Source: Actinomycetes bacterium (lineage in GTDB: Bacteria; Actinomycetota; Acidimicrobiia; Acidimicrobiales; UBA8190). Taken from it: a stretch of 29,548 nt of DNA. The stretch spans positions 1-29,548 of the forward strand of contig JAJZYI010000004.1 in the NCBI GenBank assembly GCA_021798135.1, read 5' to 3'. The notes beneath the pieces are model-generated. The model was not told where the DNA came from and did not search any database. It worked only from the letters and a program-made list of their open reading frames with translations. Within the stretch, counting starts at the first letter, position 1. Every line of letters begins with the position of its first letter. Of the stretch, positions 8,501 to 14,016 are shown in pieces. The translations under genes were made by a program, and so were the position numbers.

Positions 8501-9029
8501 CGCACGAGGCGAGGGACGCGGAGAGCCGGTGCAGGCGGTCGCTCGCCTCGACGGCACGCCGCCGCCGCCGCTCGCGCTCGCGGCCCCGCTCGGCGTCGGC
8601 GCGGGCCGCCTCCGCACGCGTCCGCACGCCGGCAGCCCCGACGGCAGCGGCCGACCCCGCTGCGACACCGCCGATGACGAGCCCGTGTGCCAGGGCCGAC
8701 GACCAGTGGTGCACCCAGCCCAGGCCGACCGCGGCGCCCACCGCCAGCACGGCGAACACCCCGGTGAGCGCCACCGAGGCCACGGCGGAGACCGCGACCG
8801 GTGCCGCGACCAGCAGGGCGGCCGCCGGCGGCTGCGCCAGGCCGACGCCTGCCGCCAGCGCCGCGGCCCACCAGCACGAAGCGCCGACGACCACCAGCCG
8901 GGTCGTCCTGCCTCCCGGGCGCCGCCGCCACCGACGCCGACGCTGCGCCACGGGGGCGGGTCCGGTCGGCCGCGGCGCCCCCGGCGCCGCGCCGGCTCCG
9001 GCCCTCGGCCCGGCCCTGGTGACCGTCAT
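5511..9029 (-). CDS. GAF-GAF-SpoIIE phosphatase-HATPase multidomain regulator
   Basis: A 1172-residue membrane-associated partner-switching regulator. Residues 44-135 are hydrophobic and likely form several membrane helices. A charged coiled segment (138-165) follows, then two GAF sensor domains (about 165-325 and 340-505). Next is a SpoIIE-type PP2C phosphatase (about 515-765) with metal residues in GGDWFD (546-551), SVGDVMGKG (D566), LYSDGLVE (D709) and TADDVVVL. An Ala/Pro-rich linker with an 11-residue repeat leads to an RsbW-like ATPase (about 850-975; ELVANAVIHA with E897 and N901, GRGLVLVRRL). The last ~160 residues (1010-1172) form a separate helical domain ending WRELQ...FRRWALGEV that I associate with actinobacterial ATP-binding regulators but cannot name. 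The ATG at 9029 has a TAGCGT box 6 nt upstream, so the mRNA may be leaderless. The gene splits the mycofactocin block. Confidence 0.88.
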   Translation of the reverse strand: MTVTRAGPRAGAGAAPGAPRPTGPAPVAQRRRRWRRRPGGRTTRLVVVGASCWWAAALAAGVGLAQPPAAALLVAAPVAVSAVASVALTGVFAVLAVGAAVGLGWVHHWSSALAHGLVIGGVAAGSAAAVGAAGVRTRAEAARADAERGRERERRRRRAVEASDRLHRLSASLASCGTVAEVAEATFASLRAEVGADAALLGVTAGEAEGGPVLRFLRAVGYRTDAGQRWPREPVAPDMPGFAVVRTGEPVFAGSADALARSWPDVAADVLDGRLQAVCVLPLVVSARPVGFLSASWSVRRRFADEERGFLQAAAGQCAQAIERARLAEEERRARRRLSFVGDVSRLVASSLEPSAAMARLVDLVVGAMADACAVLVPDGPGLRCEALAGRTPGSADLLRDVVARDTGPGGDGPASRALAEGRRAVSEIRPGGAPGAADDPQSGRGAGAAPLDVVSLPLIAGAERIGVMVFLCGIDTGALEGDDLSLATEIAARASTALYNASRFQHERGLATLLQRAVLPQELPDVPGVVLDAVYRAGTAGTEVGGDWFDAVALDDGRVLVSVGDVMGKGPAAAALMSQVRSAARAYGVADPRPGRVLRQLDRLLATFGDTRLVSAVVAVVEPGSGRVCLASAGHPPALVVGPGRLQVVDGGRQRMLGTALPDAGPAAWVPGQAATSASAPAATGGGLAAAETTVLLGRDDVLVLYSDGLVERRGELITDGIDRLLVAAAGCTSLEAWPRRAATCLADALAARDTADDVVVLTVGAPDALLAFDLPVGRAAAAGEAAARAPSAGEPSAPAGTPGASAPASAGAVAPVVAASAGAVAPVVAASGAPAAGAGSRRAAGAGGRPVASGVRLPAVAASGPAARRWLVSLLEGHPSVAPDARAAAEILVGELVANAVIHAGTELAVGARVDAGTVHVEVADGSPLLPVVQELGTDASTGRGLVLVRRLADAWGVEVAGGGKVVWFEVGGSPASARRGAAAPWPPAVAGGGGRPAAPVALLGAPVATAVRSSSHYAAVWRELQVLVGGLALPGRPPAGAAGGPASPPGAGEPGHRGHAVDARLAGPVDRLARLGPAVTAALAPAVARWQRARAAGHREVDVRVAVPVDTGPMALELAALLDDIDRWCGDGLLLAMPAAADVVAFRRWALGEVAAQCAGGRPTPWAGG
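6531..6596 (-). repeat. 2 x 33-bp in-frame repeat in the SpoIIE-HATPase linker
   Basis: Two identical 33-bp units (6531-6563 and 6564-6596), with a partial third, encode the 11-residue unit SAGAVAPVVAA twice. They lie in the flexible linker between the phosphatase and the ATPase domain and keep the frame. Confidence 0.95.
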
Positions 9030-9035
9030 GCCGTC

Positions 9036-9041
9036 ACGCTA
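9036..9041 (-). promoter_or_regulatory. Candidate -10 box for leaderless transcription of the SpoIIE regulator
   Basis: On the minus strand TAGCGT fits TAnnnT and ends exactly 6 nt before the ATG at 9029. In actinobacteria this distance places the transcript start at the A of the start codon. No clear -35 element or Shine-Dalgarno sequence is seen. Confidence 0.4.
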
Positions 9042-9151
9042 GGCCGTGGCCCTCACCCGGGCACGCACACCAGCCCGCCCCGTCCCGACCCGCGCCGTTC
9101 CGCCCCGCGCACCCCGGAGCCGTGGCGGGCGGGTTGCGGACGCCGGGCACG

Positions 9152-9157
9152 TACACT
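9152..9157 (+). promoter_or_regulatory. Candidate -10 box upstream of mftF
   Basis: TACACT fits TAnnnT and is the only convincing AT-bearing hexamer in the 282-bp gap between the divergent SpoIIE and mftF genes. No well-spaced -35 is visible. If used, the transcript would begin about where the tandem repeat begins (9164), so the leader of mftF would be almost all repeat. Confidence 0.25.
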
Positions 9158-9163
9158 CGCGCG

Positions 9164-9360
9164 CCGACACCCCACCGGCCCGCCGACACCCCACCGGCCC
9201 GCCGACACCCCACCGGCCCGCCGACATCACGCGAACCCACCGGCCATCCGACATCACCCAGCCCGACCGGGCCGCTCGACACCACGCAGCCCGACCGTGC
9301 CGTTCGACACCATGCGACCCCACCGGCCATCCGACACCACGCAGCCCGACCGTGCCGCTC
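9164..9360 (+). repeat. Compound tandem repeat around the mftF start
   Basis: Three near-exact 19-bp units (CCGACACCCCACCGGCCCG starting at 9164, 9183 and 9202) lead into degenerate units of about 26-29 bp built on CGACACCACGCAGCCCGACC (around 9247, 9277, 9305 and 9331). The mftF ATG at 9312 lies inside one unit, at a place where the other units read ACG. The periods are not multiples of three, so copy changes upstream of the ATG are not constrained by coding. Confidence 0.85.
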
Positions 9361-10940
9361 GACCGGGCCTGCCGCCCGGCTTCCGCCTGCGCCTCGACCC
9401 CAGCACCCGCCGCGTCGACGGCGGCACCGTCGTGGTGGGCGGCGCACCGCTGCGGCTGCTGCGGCTCAGCCCGTCCGGGAGCGCGTGGCTCGACCGGCTG
9501 GCCGGCGGCCATCCGGTGCCGGACGACCCGGCCGTCGGGCTCCTGGCACGTCGCCTGGTCGACTGCGGCGCCGCCCACCCCCAGGCTCCTCCGCCGCAGA
9601 CCGGTCCGGACGGGACGGGCCCGGTCCCGCCCGTCACCGTGGTCGTGCCGGTGCGCGACGACGCCGACGGCGTCGGCCGGCTGCTGTCGAGCCTGGTCGC
9701 GGGCGGCGGGTCGCCGTCAGGAGCTCCGCACGCCGCAGCACCGGCCGCGGACCGCCTACGAGTGGCGCCCCAGGCGGTCGTGGTCGTCGACGACGGCTCC
9801 GCCGATCCGGCTGCGCTCCAGGCCGCCGTGCGGCAGGCCGCGGGGGGCGGGCCGGGTCCCGGCCCCGTCACCGTGCTGCGCACCGCCGGCAGCCGCGGTC
9901 CCGCCGCCGCCCGGAACCTGGGGGCAGCGGTGGCGGGCACCGACCTGGTGGCGTTCGTCGACGCCGACGTGACGGTCCCCGACGGCTGGCTCGGCCCGCT
10001 CGTCGCCCACTTCGCCGACCCGGTCGTCGCCGCGGTCGCCCCGCGGGTCACGGCACCGCCGCCTGGCCCGCCGGGATCCGGCGCGCTCGACGGCCGCCTG
10101 TCGGCCTTCGACGCCGTGCGCTCCCCCCTGGACCTGGGGGGTGAGCCGTCGCCGGTGCGACCCGGTGCCCGGGTGCCGTTCGTGCCGTCCGCGGTCCTGG
10201 TCGTCCGGCGCCGCGCGCTGGTGGCCGTCGGCGGGTTCGACCCGGACCTGCGGACCGGGGAGGACGTGGACCTCGTCTGGCGGCTCGCACGCGAGGGCTG
10301 GACCGTCCGCTACGAGCCCGCCGTGAGGGTGACGCACCGCGTCCGCCCGGACCTGGCCGGCTGGCTGGCACAGCGGTTCGGGTACGGGACGTCGGCGGCG
10401 CCCCTGGCCCGGCGGCACCCGGGCGCGCTCGCACCCGTCCGGGTGTCGCGGTGGAGCGCTGCGGCGTGGCTGGCGGCTGCGCTCGGGTTCCCCGCCGCCG
10501 GTGCTGCGGTCGCCGGCACCACCACAGCGGCCCTGGTGCCGCGGCTGGAGGGGCTGCGCCACCCCGTCGCCGAGGCCGTCCGCCTGGCCGGACGCGGCCA
10601 CCTCGCCGCCGGTGCCGCGCTGGCCGAGGCCGCCCGCCGCCCGCTGTGGCCCGCAGCGCTCCTCGCGGCGGCCCGCTGGCCCCGGGCTCGCCCGGCAGTC
10701 GCCGTTGCGCTGGTCGCCGCGCCGCTGTGGCGGTGGGCACGGGCGCGTCCGGCCGGGACCGGCCCGGCGGCGTGGCTGGCGCTGCACCTGGCCGACGACC
10801 TGGCCTACGGCGCTGGCGTGTGGGCAGGGTGCCTCCGGTGGCGAACCGCGGCCCCCCTGGTGCCCGACCTGTCGGACTGGCCGGGCGGCGCCCCCGCCCG
10901 GCAACGGGTTTCGGGTCCTCCCGACCAGGGAACAGCATGA
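9312..10940 (+). CDS. mftF: Mycofactocin glycosyltransferase MftF
   Basis: A family-2 (GT-A) glycosyltransferase of 542 residues that adds glucose units to mycofactocin. The family's N-terminal signature starts at LPPGFRLRLDP (20-30) and continues VVGGAPLRLLRLS. The catalytic domain runs from about 107: VTVVVPVRDD, VVVVDDGSAD (157-165), the metal-binding VDADVTVPDG with D217 and D219, GGFDPDLRTGEDVDLVWRL (E317, D318), and the MftF hallmark QRFGYGTSAAPLARRHPG near 354-370. The C-terminal 160 residues are rich in hydrophobic segments, suggesting membrane association. ATG 9312 is the only in-frame start near the conserved region, and it arises inside a tandem repeat, so the first ~18 residues are repeat-derived. 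The stop overlaps the ATG of a 20-codon ORF. It is separated from mftE by the SpoIIE gene. Confidence 0.9.
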   Translation: MRPHRPSDTTQPDRAARPGLPPGFRLRLDPSTRRVDGGTVVVGGAPLRLLRLSPSGSAWLDRLAGGHPVPDDPAVGLLARRLVDCGAAHPQAPPPQTGPDGTGPVPPVTVVVPVRDDADGVGRLLSSLVAGGGSPSGAPHAAAPAADRLRVAPQAVVVVDDGSADPAALQAAVRQAAGGGPGPGPVTVLRTAGSRGPAAARNLGAAVAGTDLVAFVDADVTVPDGWLGPLVAHFADPVVAAVAPRVTAPPPGPPGSGALDGRLSAFDAVRSPLDLGGEPSPVRPGARVPFVPSAVLVVRRRALVAVGGFDPDLRTGEDVDLVWRLAREGWTVRYEPAVRVTHRVRPDLAGWLAQRFGYGTSAAPLARRHPGALAPVRVSRWSAAAWLAAALGFPAAGAAVAGTTTAALVPRLEGLRHPVAEAVRLAGRGHLAAGAALAEAARRPLWPAALLAAARWPRARPAVAVALVAAPLWRWARARPAGTGPAAWLALHLADDLAYGAGVWAGCLRWRTAAPLVPDLSDWPGGAPARQRVSGPPDQGTA

Positions 10941-10999
10941 GCGCGGGACCTGCACGCGGTCTCGCAGAGAGGACGCCATGGTGGCCGGCCATGCCTTGA
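10937..10999 (+). CDS. Possible 20-residue ORF coupled to mftF
   Basis: The ATG at 10937 forms an ATGA overlap with the mftF stop and opens 20 codons ending in TGA at 10997-10999 (peptide MSAGPARGLAERTPWWPAMP). I recognise no family. The overlap style matches the real genes of this operon, but the ORF is so short that chance is quite possible. It overlaps the next small ORF in another frame. Confidence 0.25.
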   Translation: MSAGPARGLAERTPWWPAMP

Positions 11000-11040
11000 C
11001 GGCGCGACGGTACGCCGTCCGCCACCGGAGCCGGCGGTGA
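10978..11040 (+). CDS. Possible 20-residue basic leader ORF before the anti-sigma gene
   Basis: The ATG at 10978 is preceded by AGAGAGGA (10966-10973), the best ribosome site in this gap. It encodes 20 residues rich in Arg (MVAGH then TARRYAVRHRSRR) and ends TGA at 11038-11040, overlapping the GTG at 11037 of the RsbW-like gene (GTGA). It could serve to couple translation from mftF to that gene. No family is recognised. Confidence 0.35.
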   Translation: MVAGHALTARRYAVRHRSRR

Positions 11041-11543
11041 GGCGAGGCAGACGGCCACCGGAGCCGGCGGAGCCAGCGGTCAGGCGAGGCGGCCGGCCGC
11101 CGCAGCCCGGAGGTGGCCGGCCGGCGGTGTGGCGAGGCGGACGGCCACCAGAGCCACCGCAGCCCGGAGGTGGCCGGCCGGCGGTGGCACGCTTCCCCGC
11201 CCTGCCGGCTGGCGTCAGCGACGCCCGGGCGTTCGTCCGCCGGTCCGTGGGGGATCCCCGCCTGGTCGACGACGCGCTCCTGCTGGTGTCCGAGCTGGCC
11301 AGCAACGTGGTGCAGCACGCGCGCACGCCGTACGAGGTCAGCGTGGAGCACACCGCCAGCGGGGTGCGCGTGGCCGTCCGCGACGGCTGCCGCCGGCCGG
11401 CACGCACCACCCGGGCACCGGTGGACGCGCCCGGCGGGCGCGGCCTTCGGATCGTGGCGTCGCTCGCCTCGCGCTGGGGCGTCGAGCGCCGGCGTGTCGG
11501 CGGCAAGTCCGTGTGGTTCGAGCTGGACGTCCCCGCGGTCTAG
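11037..11543 (+). CDS. RsbW-like ATP-binding anti-sigma/serine kinase
   Basis: A 168-residue protein with a GHKL-type HATPase domain of the anti-sigma group (about residues 50-168). These kinases bind a sigma factor or phosphorylate a STAS antagonist. RFPALPAGVSDARAFVRR is the usual domain start, LLVSELASNVVQHA contains the Glu/Asn ATP-Mg residues, VAVRDGCRRP is the G1 box with its Asp, and GGRGLRIVASLASRWG is the G2 box. The first 49 residues are a Pro/Arg/Gly repeat (GGRPPEPPQPGGGRPAV) coded by 57-bp DNA repeats. I chose GTG 11037 because it overlaps a small upstream ORF (GTGA); GTG 11184, just before the domain, is the main alternative. The stop shares the CTAG palindrome with the convergent dedA stop. 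It may be a partner of the SpoIIE regulator at 5511-9029. Confidence 0.75.
   Translation: MRRGRRPPEPAEPAVRRGGRPPQPGGGRPAVWRGGRPPEPPQPGGGRPAVARFPALPAGVSDARAFVRRSVGDPRLVDDALLLVSELASNVVQHARTPYEVSVEHTASGVRVAVRDGCRRPARTTRAPVDAPGGRGLRIVASLASRWGVERRRVGGKSVWFELDVPAV
11101..11186 (+). repeat. 57-bp period repeat in the anti-sigma N-terminus
   Basis: A segment beginning CGCAGCCCGGAGGTGG at 11101 recurs at 11158, a 57-bp period (19 codons), with related degenerate copies back to about 11037. It encodes repeated RPPEPPQPGGGRPAV-like units. The period is divisible by three, which supports translation through this stretch. Confidence 0.85.
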
Positions 11544-12178
11544 ACCACGGGGTCCTGGCTGGGGGCCGTCGCCCGCGCCCGCACGCGGCGCACCACCCAC
11601 CAGCCGATCCACGCCACGATGAGGACGCCAGCGACGATGCTCACCGGGGTGAACGCGTTGGACACCGCCGACCAGTTGCTCGCCAGCGCGTCGCCGGCGA
11701 GGGCCAGGCCGAAGGTCCACGGCAGGCTTCCGGCTGCCGTCAGCAGGCTGAAGGGCACCAGCGGCATCTCGGCGACGCCGGCCGGTAGGCTGATGAAGGT
11801 CCTGACGACGGGCAGCACGCGCGCCACCAGGACGGCGACGGCACCGCGCCGGGCGAAGAACCGCTCCGCTCGGTCGAGGTCGTGCGGGCGCAGCAGCACG
11901 TACCGGCCCCACCGCTCCACCAGGGGTCGCCCGCCGATCCTGCCGACCGCGTACGCCACCCAGGAGCCCACCAGGTTGCCGGCCGCACCGGCGAGGGCCA
12001 CGACGACGACGTCGAGGTGGAGGTGCACGCCCGCCACGGTGAGCCCACCGGCGAGCGCTCCGCCGAACAGCATGATCGCCTCGCTCGGGAGCGGGATGCA
12101 CGCCGACTCGAGCACCATCAGCACGAACACCGCGAGGTAGCCATGCCTGCCGATCTGGGACACGACGAGATGCTCCAC
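11540..12178 (-). CDS. DedA family membrane protein
   Basis: A 212-residue polytopic membrane protein of the DedA/SNARE-associated superfamily, whose studied members act as lipid (undecaprenyl-phosphate or phospholipid) flippases linked to envelope homeostasis. Family motifs are visible: YLAVFVLMVLESACIPLPSEAIMLFGG at 14-40, GNLVGSWVAYAVGRIGG, ARVLPVVRTFISLPAGVAEMP near 117-137, and GSLPWTFGLALAGDAL. A hydrophobic final helix is followed by a basic tail. The GTG start at 12178 has GGAGGGGGAGG immediately upstream. The gene is convergent with the RsbW-like gene, their stop codons overlapping within CTAG, and divergent from a second DedA gene. Specific substrate unknown. Confidence 0.9.
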   Translation of the reverse strand: MEHLVVSQIGRHGYLAVFVLMVLESACIPLPSEAIMLFGGALAGGLTVAGVHLHLDVVVVALAGAAGNLVGSWVAYAVGRIGGRPLVERWGRYVLLRPHDLDRAERFFARRGAVAVLVARVLPVVRTFISLPAGVAEMPLVPFSLLTAAGSLPWTFGLALAGDALASNWSAVSNAFTPVSIVAGVLIVAWIGWWVVRRVRARATAPSQDPVV

Positions 12179-12257
12179 GGGCCTCCCCCTCCGGGCAGCG
12201 TCAGCGCCGCGCCCGCACGCCGACGTGCGGCGAGCCCACCGACGGACCCTCCGAGCG

Positions 12258-12263
12258 TAACCT
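12258..12263 (+). promoter_or_regulatory. Candidate -10 box before a leaderless small ORF
   Basis: TAACCT fits TAnnnT and ends 7 nt before an ATG at 12271, the spacing of leaderless promoters. It lies in the gap between two divergent DedA genes. There is no recognisable -35 element. Confidence 0.35.
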
Positions 12264-12270
12264 GTGGATC

Positions 12271-12375
12271 ATGCGCACACGGATCGCCCGAGGCCGGGCC
12301 CGGGCGAGCCGTTGGGCGCCTCGTCGGCGTGCCGAGCCGGCAGCGCCCGCCCGAGCAGCGGCGGTGAGCCGATGA
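12271..12375 (+). CDS. Possible 34-residue Arg-rich leader ORF upstream of dedA
   Basis: This ORF starts at ATG 12271, 7 nt after a TAACCT box, and ends TGA 12373-12375, overlapping the ATG of the following DedA gene (ATGA). Its peptide is very basic (11 Arg in 34, including an RRR run) and resembles no family known to me. Since the dedA ATG has only a poor ribosome site, coupled translation from this ORF is plausible. A longer in-frame dedA start (GTG 12264) is the competing explanation of the same DNA. Confidence 0.35.
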   Translation: MRTRIARGRARASRWAPRRRAEPAAPARAAAVSR

Positions 12376-13001
12376 GCATCGAGCACCTGCTCACCACCTA
12401 CGGGTACGCCGCCGTCTTCCTGCTCGTCGCCCTGGAGAGCCTGGGCATCCCCCTGCCCGGCGAGTCGATCCTGATCGCGGCAGGCGTGTACGCCGGCCAC
12501 ACCCACCGGCTGTCGGTCTGGGTGATCGCCATCGTGGCCGCCACGGCCGCCGTGCTCGGGGACAACGCCGGGTTCTGGATCGGCGACAAGGGCGGCTACC
12601 GGCTGGTGCGGCGCTACGGCCACTACGTCCGGGTCGACGAGGCCAAGCTCAAGGTCGGCCGGTACGTGTTCGACCGCCACGGCGGCAAGGTGGTCTTCTT
12701 CGGCCGGTTCGTGTCGGTCCTGCGGACCTACGCCGCCTTCCTGGCCGGCACGCTGCGCATGCGATGGCGGACGTTCCTCGTCTACAACGCGGCGGGCGGC
12801 ATCCTGTGGGCGGCCCTGTACACCTTCGGCTCGTACGCCGCGGGCAACGCGCTCAGCCGGGTGTCGGGGCGGATCAGCCTGGCGGTCGGCGTCGTCGCCG
12901 TCGTCGTCGTGGTCGCCGGCATCCTGCTCGTTCGGCGCCATGCCGGCAGGCTCACCGCCCGGGCGGAAGCCGCCTATCCGGGCGCGTTGGGCGACCGGTG
13001 A
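12372..13001 (+). CDS. DedA family membrane protein
   Basis: Second DedA/SNARE-associated protein, 209 residues from ATG 12372. Motifs: YGYAAVFLLVALESLGIPLPGESILIAAG (residues 10-38), GDNAGFWIGDKGG, then the charged loop RRYGHYVRVDEAKLKVGRYVFDRHGGKVVFFGRFVSVLRTYAAFLAG, which has the family's FGRF...R.Y.....AG signature, and a C-terminal helix with a short basic tail. It is clearly a different subgroup from the divergent neighbour (loop and signature differ), so the pair is not a recent duplication. I prefer ATG 12372, directly at the conserved N-terminus, to GTG 12264, which would add 36 low-complexity residues. Probable lipid carrier flippase or a related envelope function. Confidence 0.9.
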   Translation: MSIEHLLTTYGYAAVFLLVALESLGIPLPGESILIAAGVYAGHTHRLSVWVIAIVAATAAVLGDNAGFWIGDKGGYRLVRRYGHYVRVDEAKLKVGRYVFDRHGGKVVFFGRFVSVLRTYAAFLAGTLRMRWRTFLVYNAAGGILWAALYTFGSYAAGNALSRVSGRISLAVGVVAVVVVVAGILLVRRHAGRLTARAEAAYPGALGDR

Positions 13002-13040
13002 CCCGCCGGCCCGCCGCACCGACGGCGTAGGCCCGGGACC

Positions 13041-13871
13041 GTGTGCGGCCGGATCGCCCTGTACACGCCGCCCGAGCGGCTCGCCCGGGCCTTCGGCGCC
13101 CGCCTGTCGGACGACGTCGACCCGGCCGCGCCGCCTCGCTGGAACGTCGGGCCCACCAGCCAGGTGCTCGCCCTGACCGCGGTTCCCGGCGAGACGCCCG
13201 GCCGGACCGGGGGCCCGGCGGGACCGGACCGGGCGGGCGGCAGGCCCGGTGCCGTTGCGGGCCCGGCGCGTGACGCACCGCCCGCGGCGGGCGGGGGCAC
13301 GTCCGGGCCGGACCACCCGGCGCTCGTCCTCGGCCGCTACCGCTGGGGCCTGGTCCCCTCGTGGGCGGACGACCCGTCGATCGGCTCGCGCCTGTTCAAC
13401 GCCCGCGCGGAGACGGTCGCCACCAAGCCGTCCTTCCGCTCCGCCTTCCGCAGCCGGCGCGCCGCCGTCGTCGCCGACGGCTTCATGGAGTGGCAGGCCG
13501 GCCCCGGCGGCCGCCAGCCGTACTTCTTCCGGCGCGCCGACGGAGCCCCGCTGGCGTTCGCCGGACTGTGGGAGCGATGGCCCGGGCCCGGCGGCGACCC
13601 CGGCGTGACCGCGATGGTCACCTGCACCGTCATCACCACCGACGCGGGCCCCGACGTCGCTGCGGTCCACGACCGGATGCCGGTGGTGCTCGAACGGGAA
13701 GACCTCGACCGGTGGCTGCGGCCCGAGGGCGGCCAACCCGACGTCGCCCGTGCCATCCTGCGTCCCGCCGCCCGCGGGGTGCTGGTCGGGTACCCGATCG
13801 ACCGACGCGTCGGCAACGTGCGCAACGACGACCCGGCGATCATCGAGCCCACCGGGCCCGCGGGTACCTGA
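13041..13871 (+). CDS. SRAP domain protein (SOS response-associated peptidase, YedK/HMCES family)
   Basis: A 276-residue SRAP protein. This family covalently caps abasic sites in single-stranded DNA through its N-terminal cysteine, protecting replication forks. The invariant C2 follows the initiator (GTG 13041; the enzyme needs Met removal). Other family residues: WNVGPTSQ (34-41), GLVPSWADDPSIGSRLFNARAETV (103-126), FMEWQ with E150, and VHDRMPVVL with H210. Residues 50-96 are a Gly/Pro/Ala-rich insertion not present in the compact relatives, placed between the first strand pair and the W.L.P.W motif. The C-terminus reads GVLVGYPIDRRVGNVRNDDPAIIEP, the usual V...VN......P ending. The gap to the upstream dedA is 39 bp, so they may share a transcript. 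Confidence 0.93.
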   Translation: MCGRIALYTPPERLARAFGARLSDDVDPAAPPRWNVGPTSQVLALTAVPGETPGRTGGPAGPDRAGGRPGAVAGPARDAPPAAGGGTSGPDHPALVLGRYRWGLVPSWADDPSIGSRLFNARAETVATKPSFRSAFRSRRAAVVADGFMEWQAGPGGRQPYFFRRADGAPLAFAGLWERWPGPGGDPGVTAMVTCTVITTDAGPDVAAVHDRMPVVLEREDLDRWLRPEGGQPDVARAILRPAARGVLVGYPIDRRVGNVRNDDPAIIEPTGPAGT

Positions 13872-13885
13872 CGCTCCACCGCCAG

Positions 13886-13975
13886 GGCGACAGGCGACAG
13901 GCGACAGGCGACAGGCGACAGGCGACAGGCGACAGGCGACAGGCGACAGGCGACAGGCGACAGGCGACAGGCGAG
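13886..13975 (+). repeat. (GGCGACA)12 heptamer array
   Basis: Twelve perfect tandem copies of GGCGACA (13886-13969) and a partial copy. The array lies between the stop of the SRAP gene and the stop of the convergent nucleosidase gene. A 7-bp period shifts the frame with each copy, so it is not coding. Its length probably varies by replication slippage. Confidence 0.97.
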
Positions 13976-13980
13976 GCTGG

Positions 13981-14015
13981 CGGCCGACGGGGTGGCCGCC
14001 AGCCGCCGTCGGCCG
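13981..14015. terminator. Hairpin between convergent SRAP and nucleosidase genes
   Basis: A 10-bp perfect stem, CGGCCGACGG (13981-13990) with CCGTCGGCCG (14006-14015), encloses a 15-nt loop. It ends 1 bp before the nucleosidase stop and follows the heptamer array. No T tract. A bidirectional terminator is the likeliest role. Confidence 0.5.
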
Positions 14016-14016
14016 G

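Noticed and set aside
7122..9311. Upstream extension of the mftF frame over 730 codons
   Set aside because: It is antisense to the SpoIIE regulator and carries no MftF similarity; conservation starts at about 9366.
11540..13001. The two DedA genes considered as a recent duplication
   Set aside because: The conserved segments differ widely in sequence, so they are separate subgroups rather than recent copies.
13886..13975. Heptamer array considered as a CRISPR
   Set aside because: There are no spacers; copies touch directly and the unit is only 7 bp. It is a simple tandem repeat.
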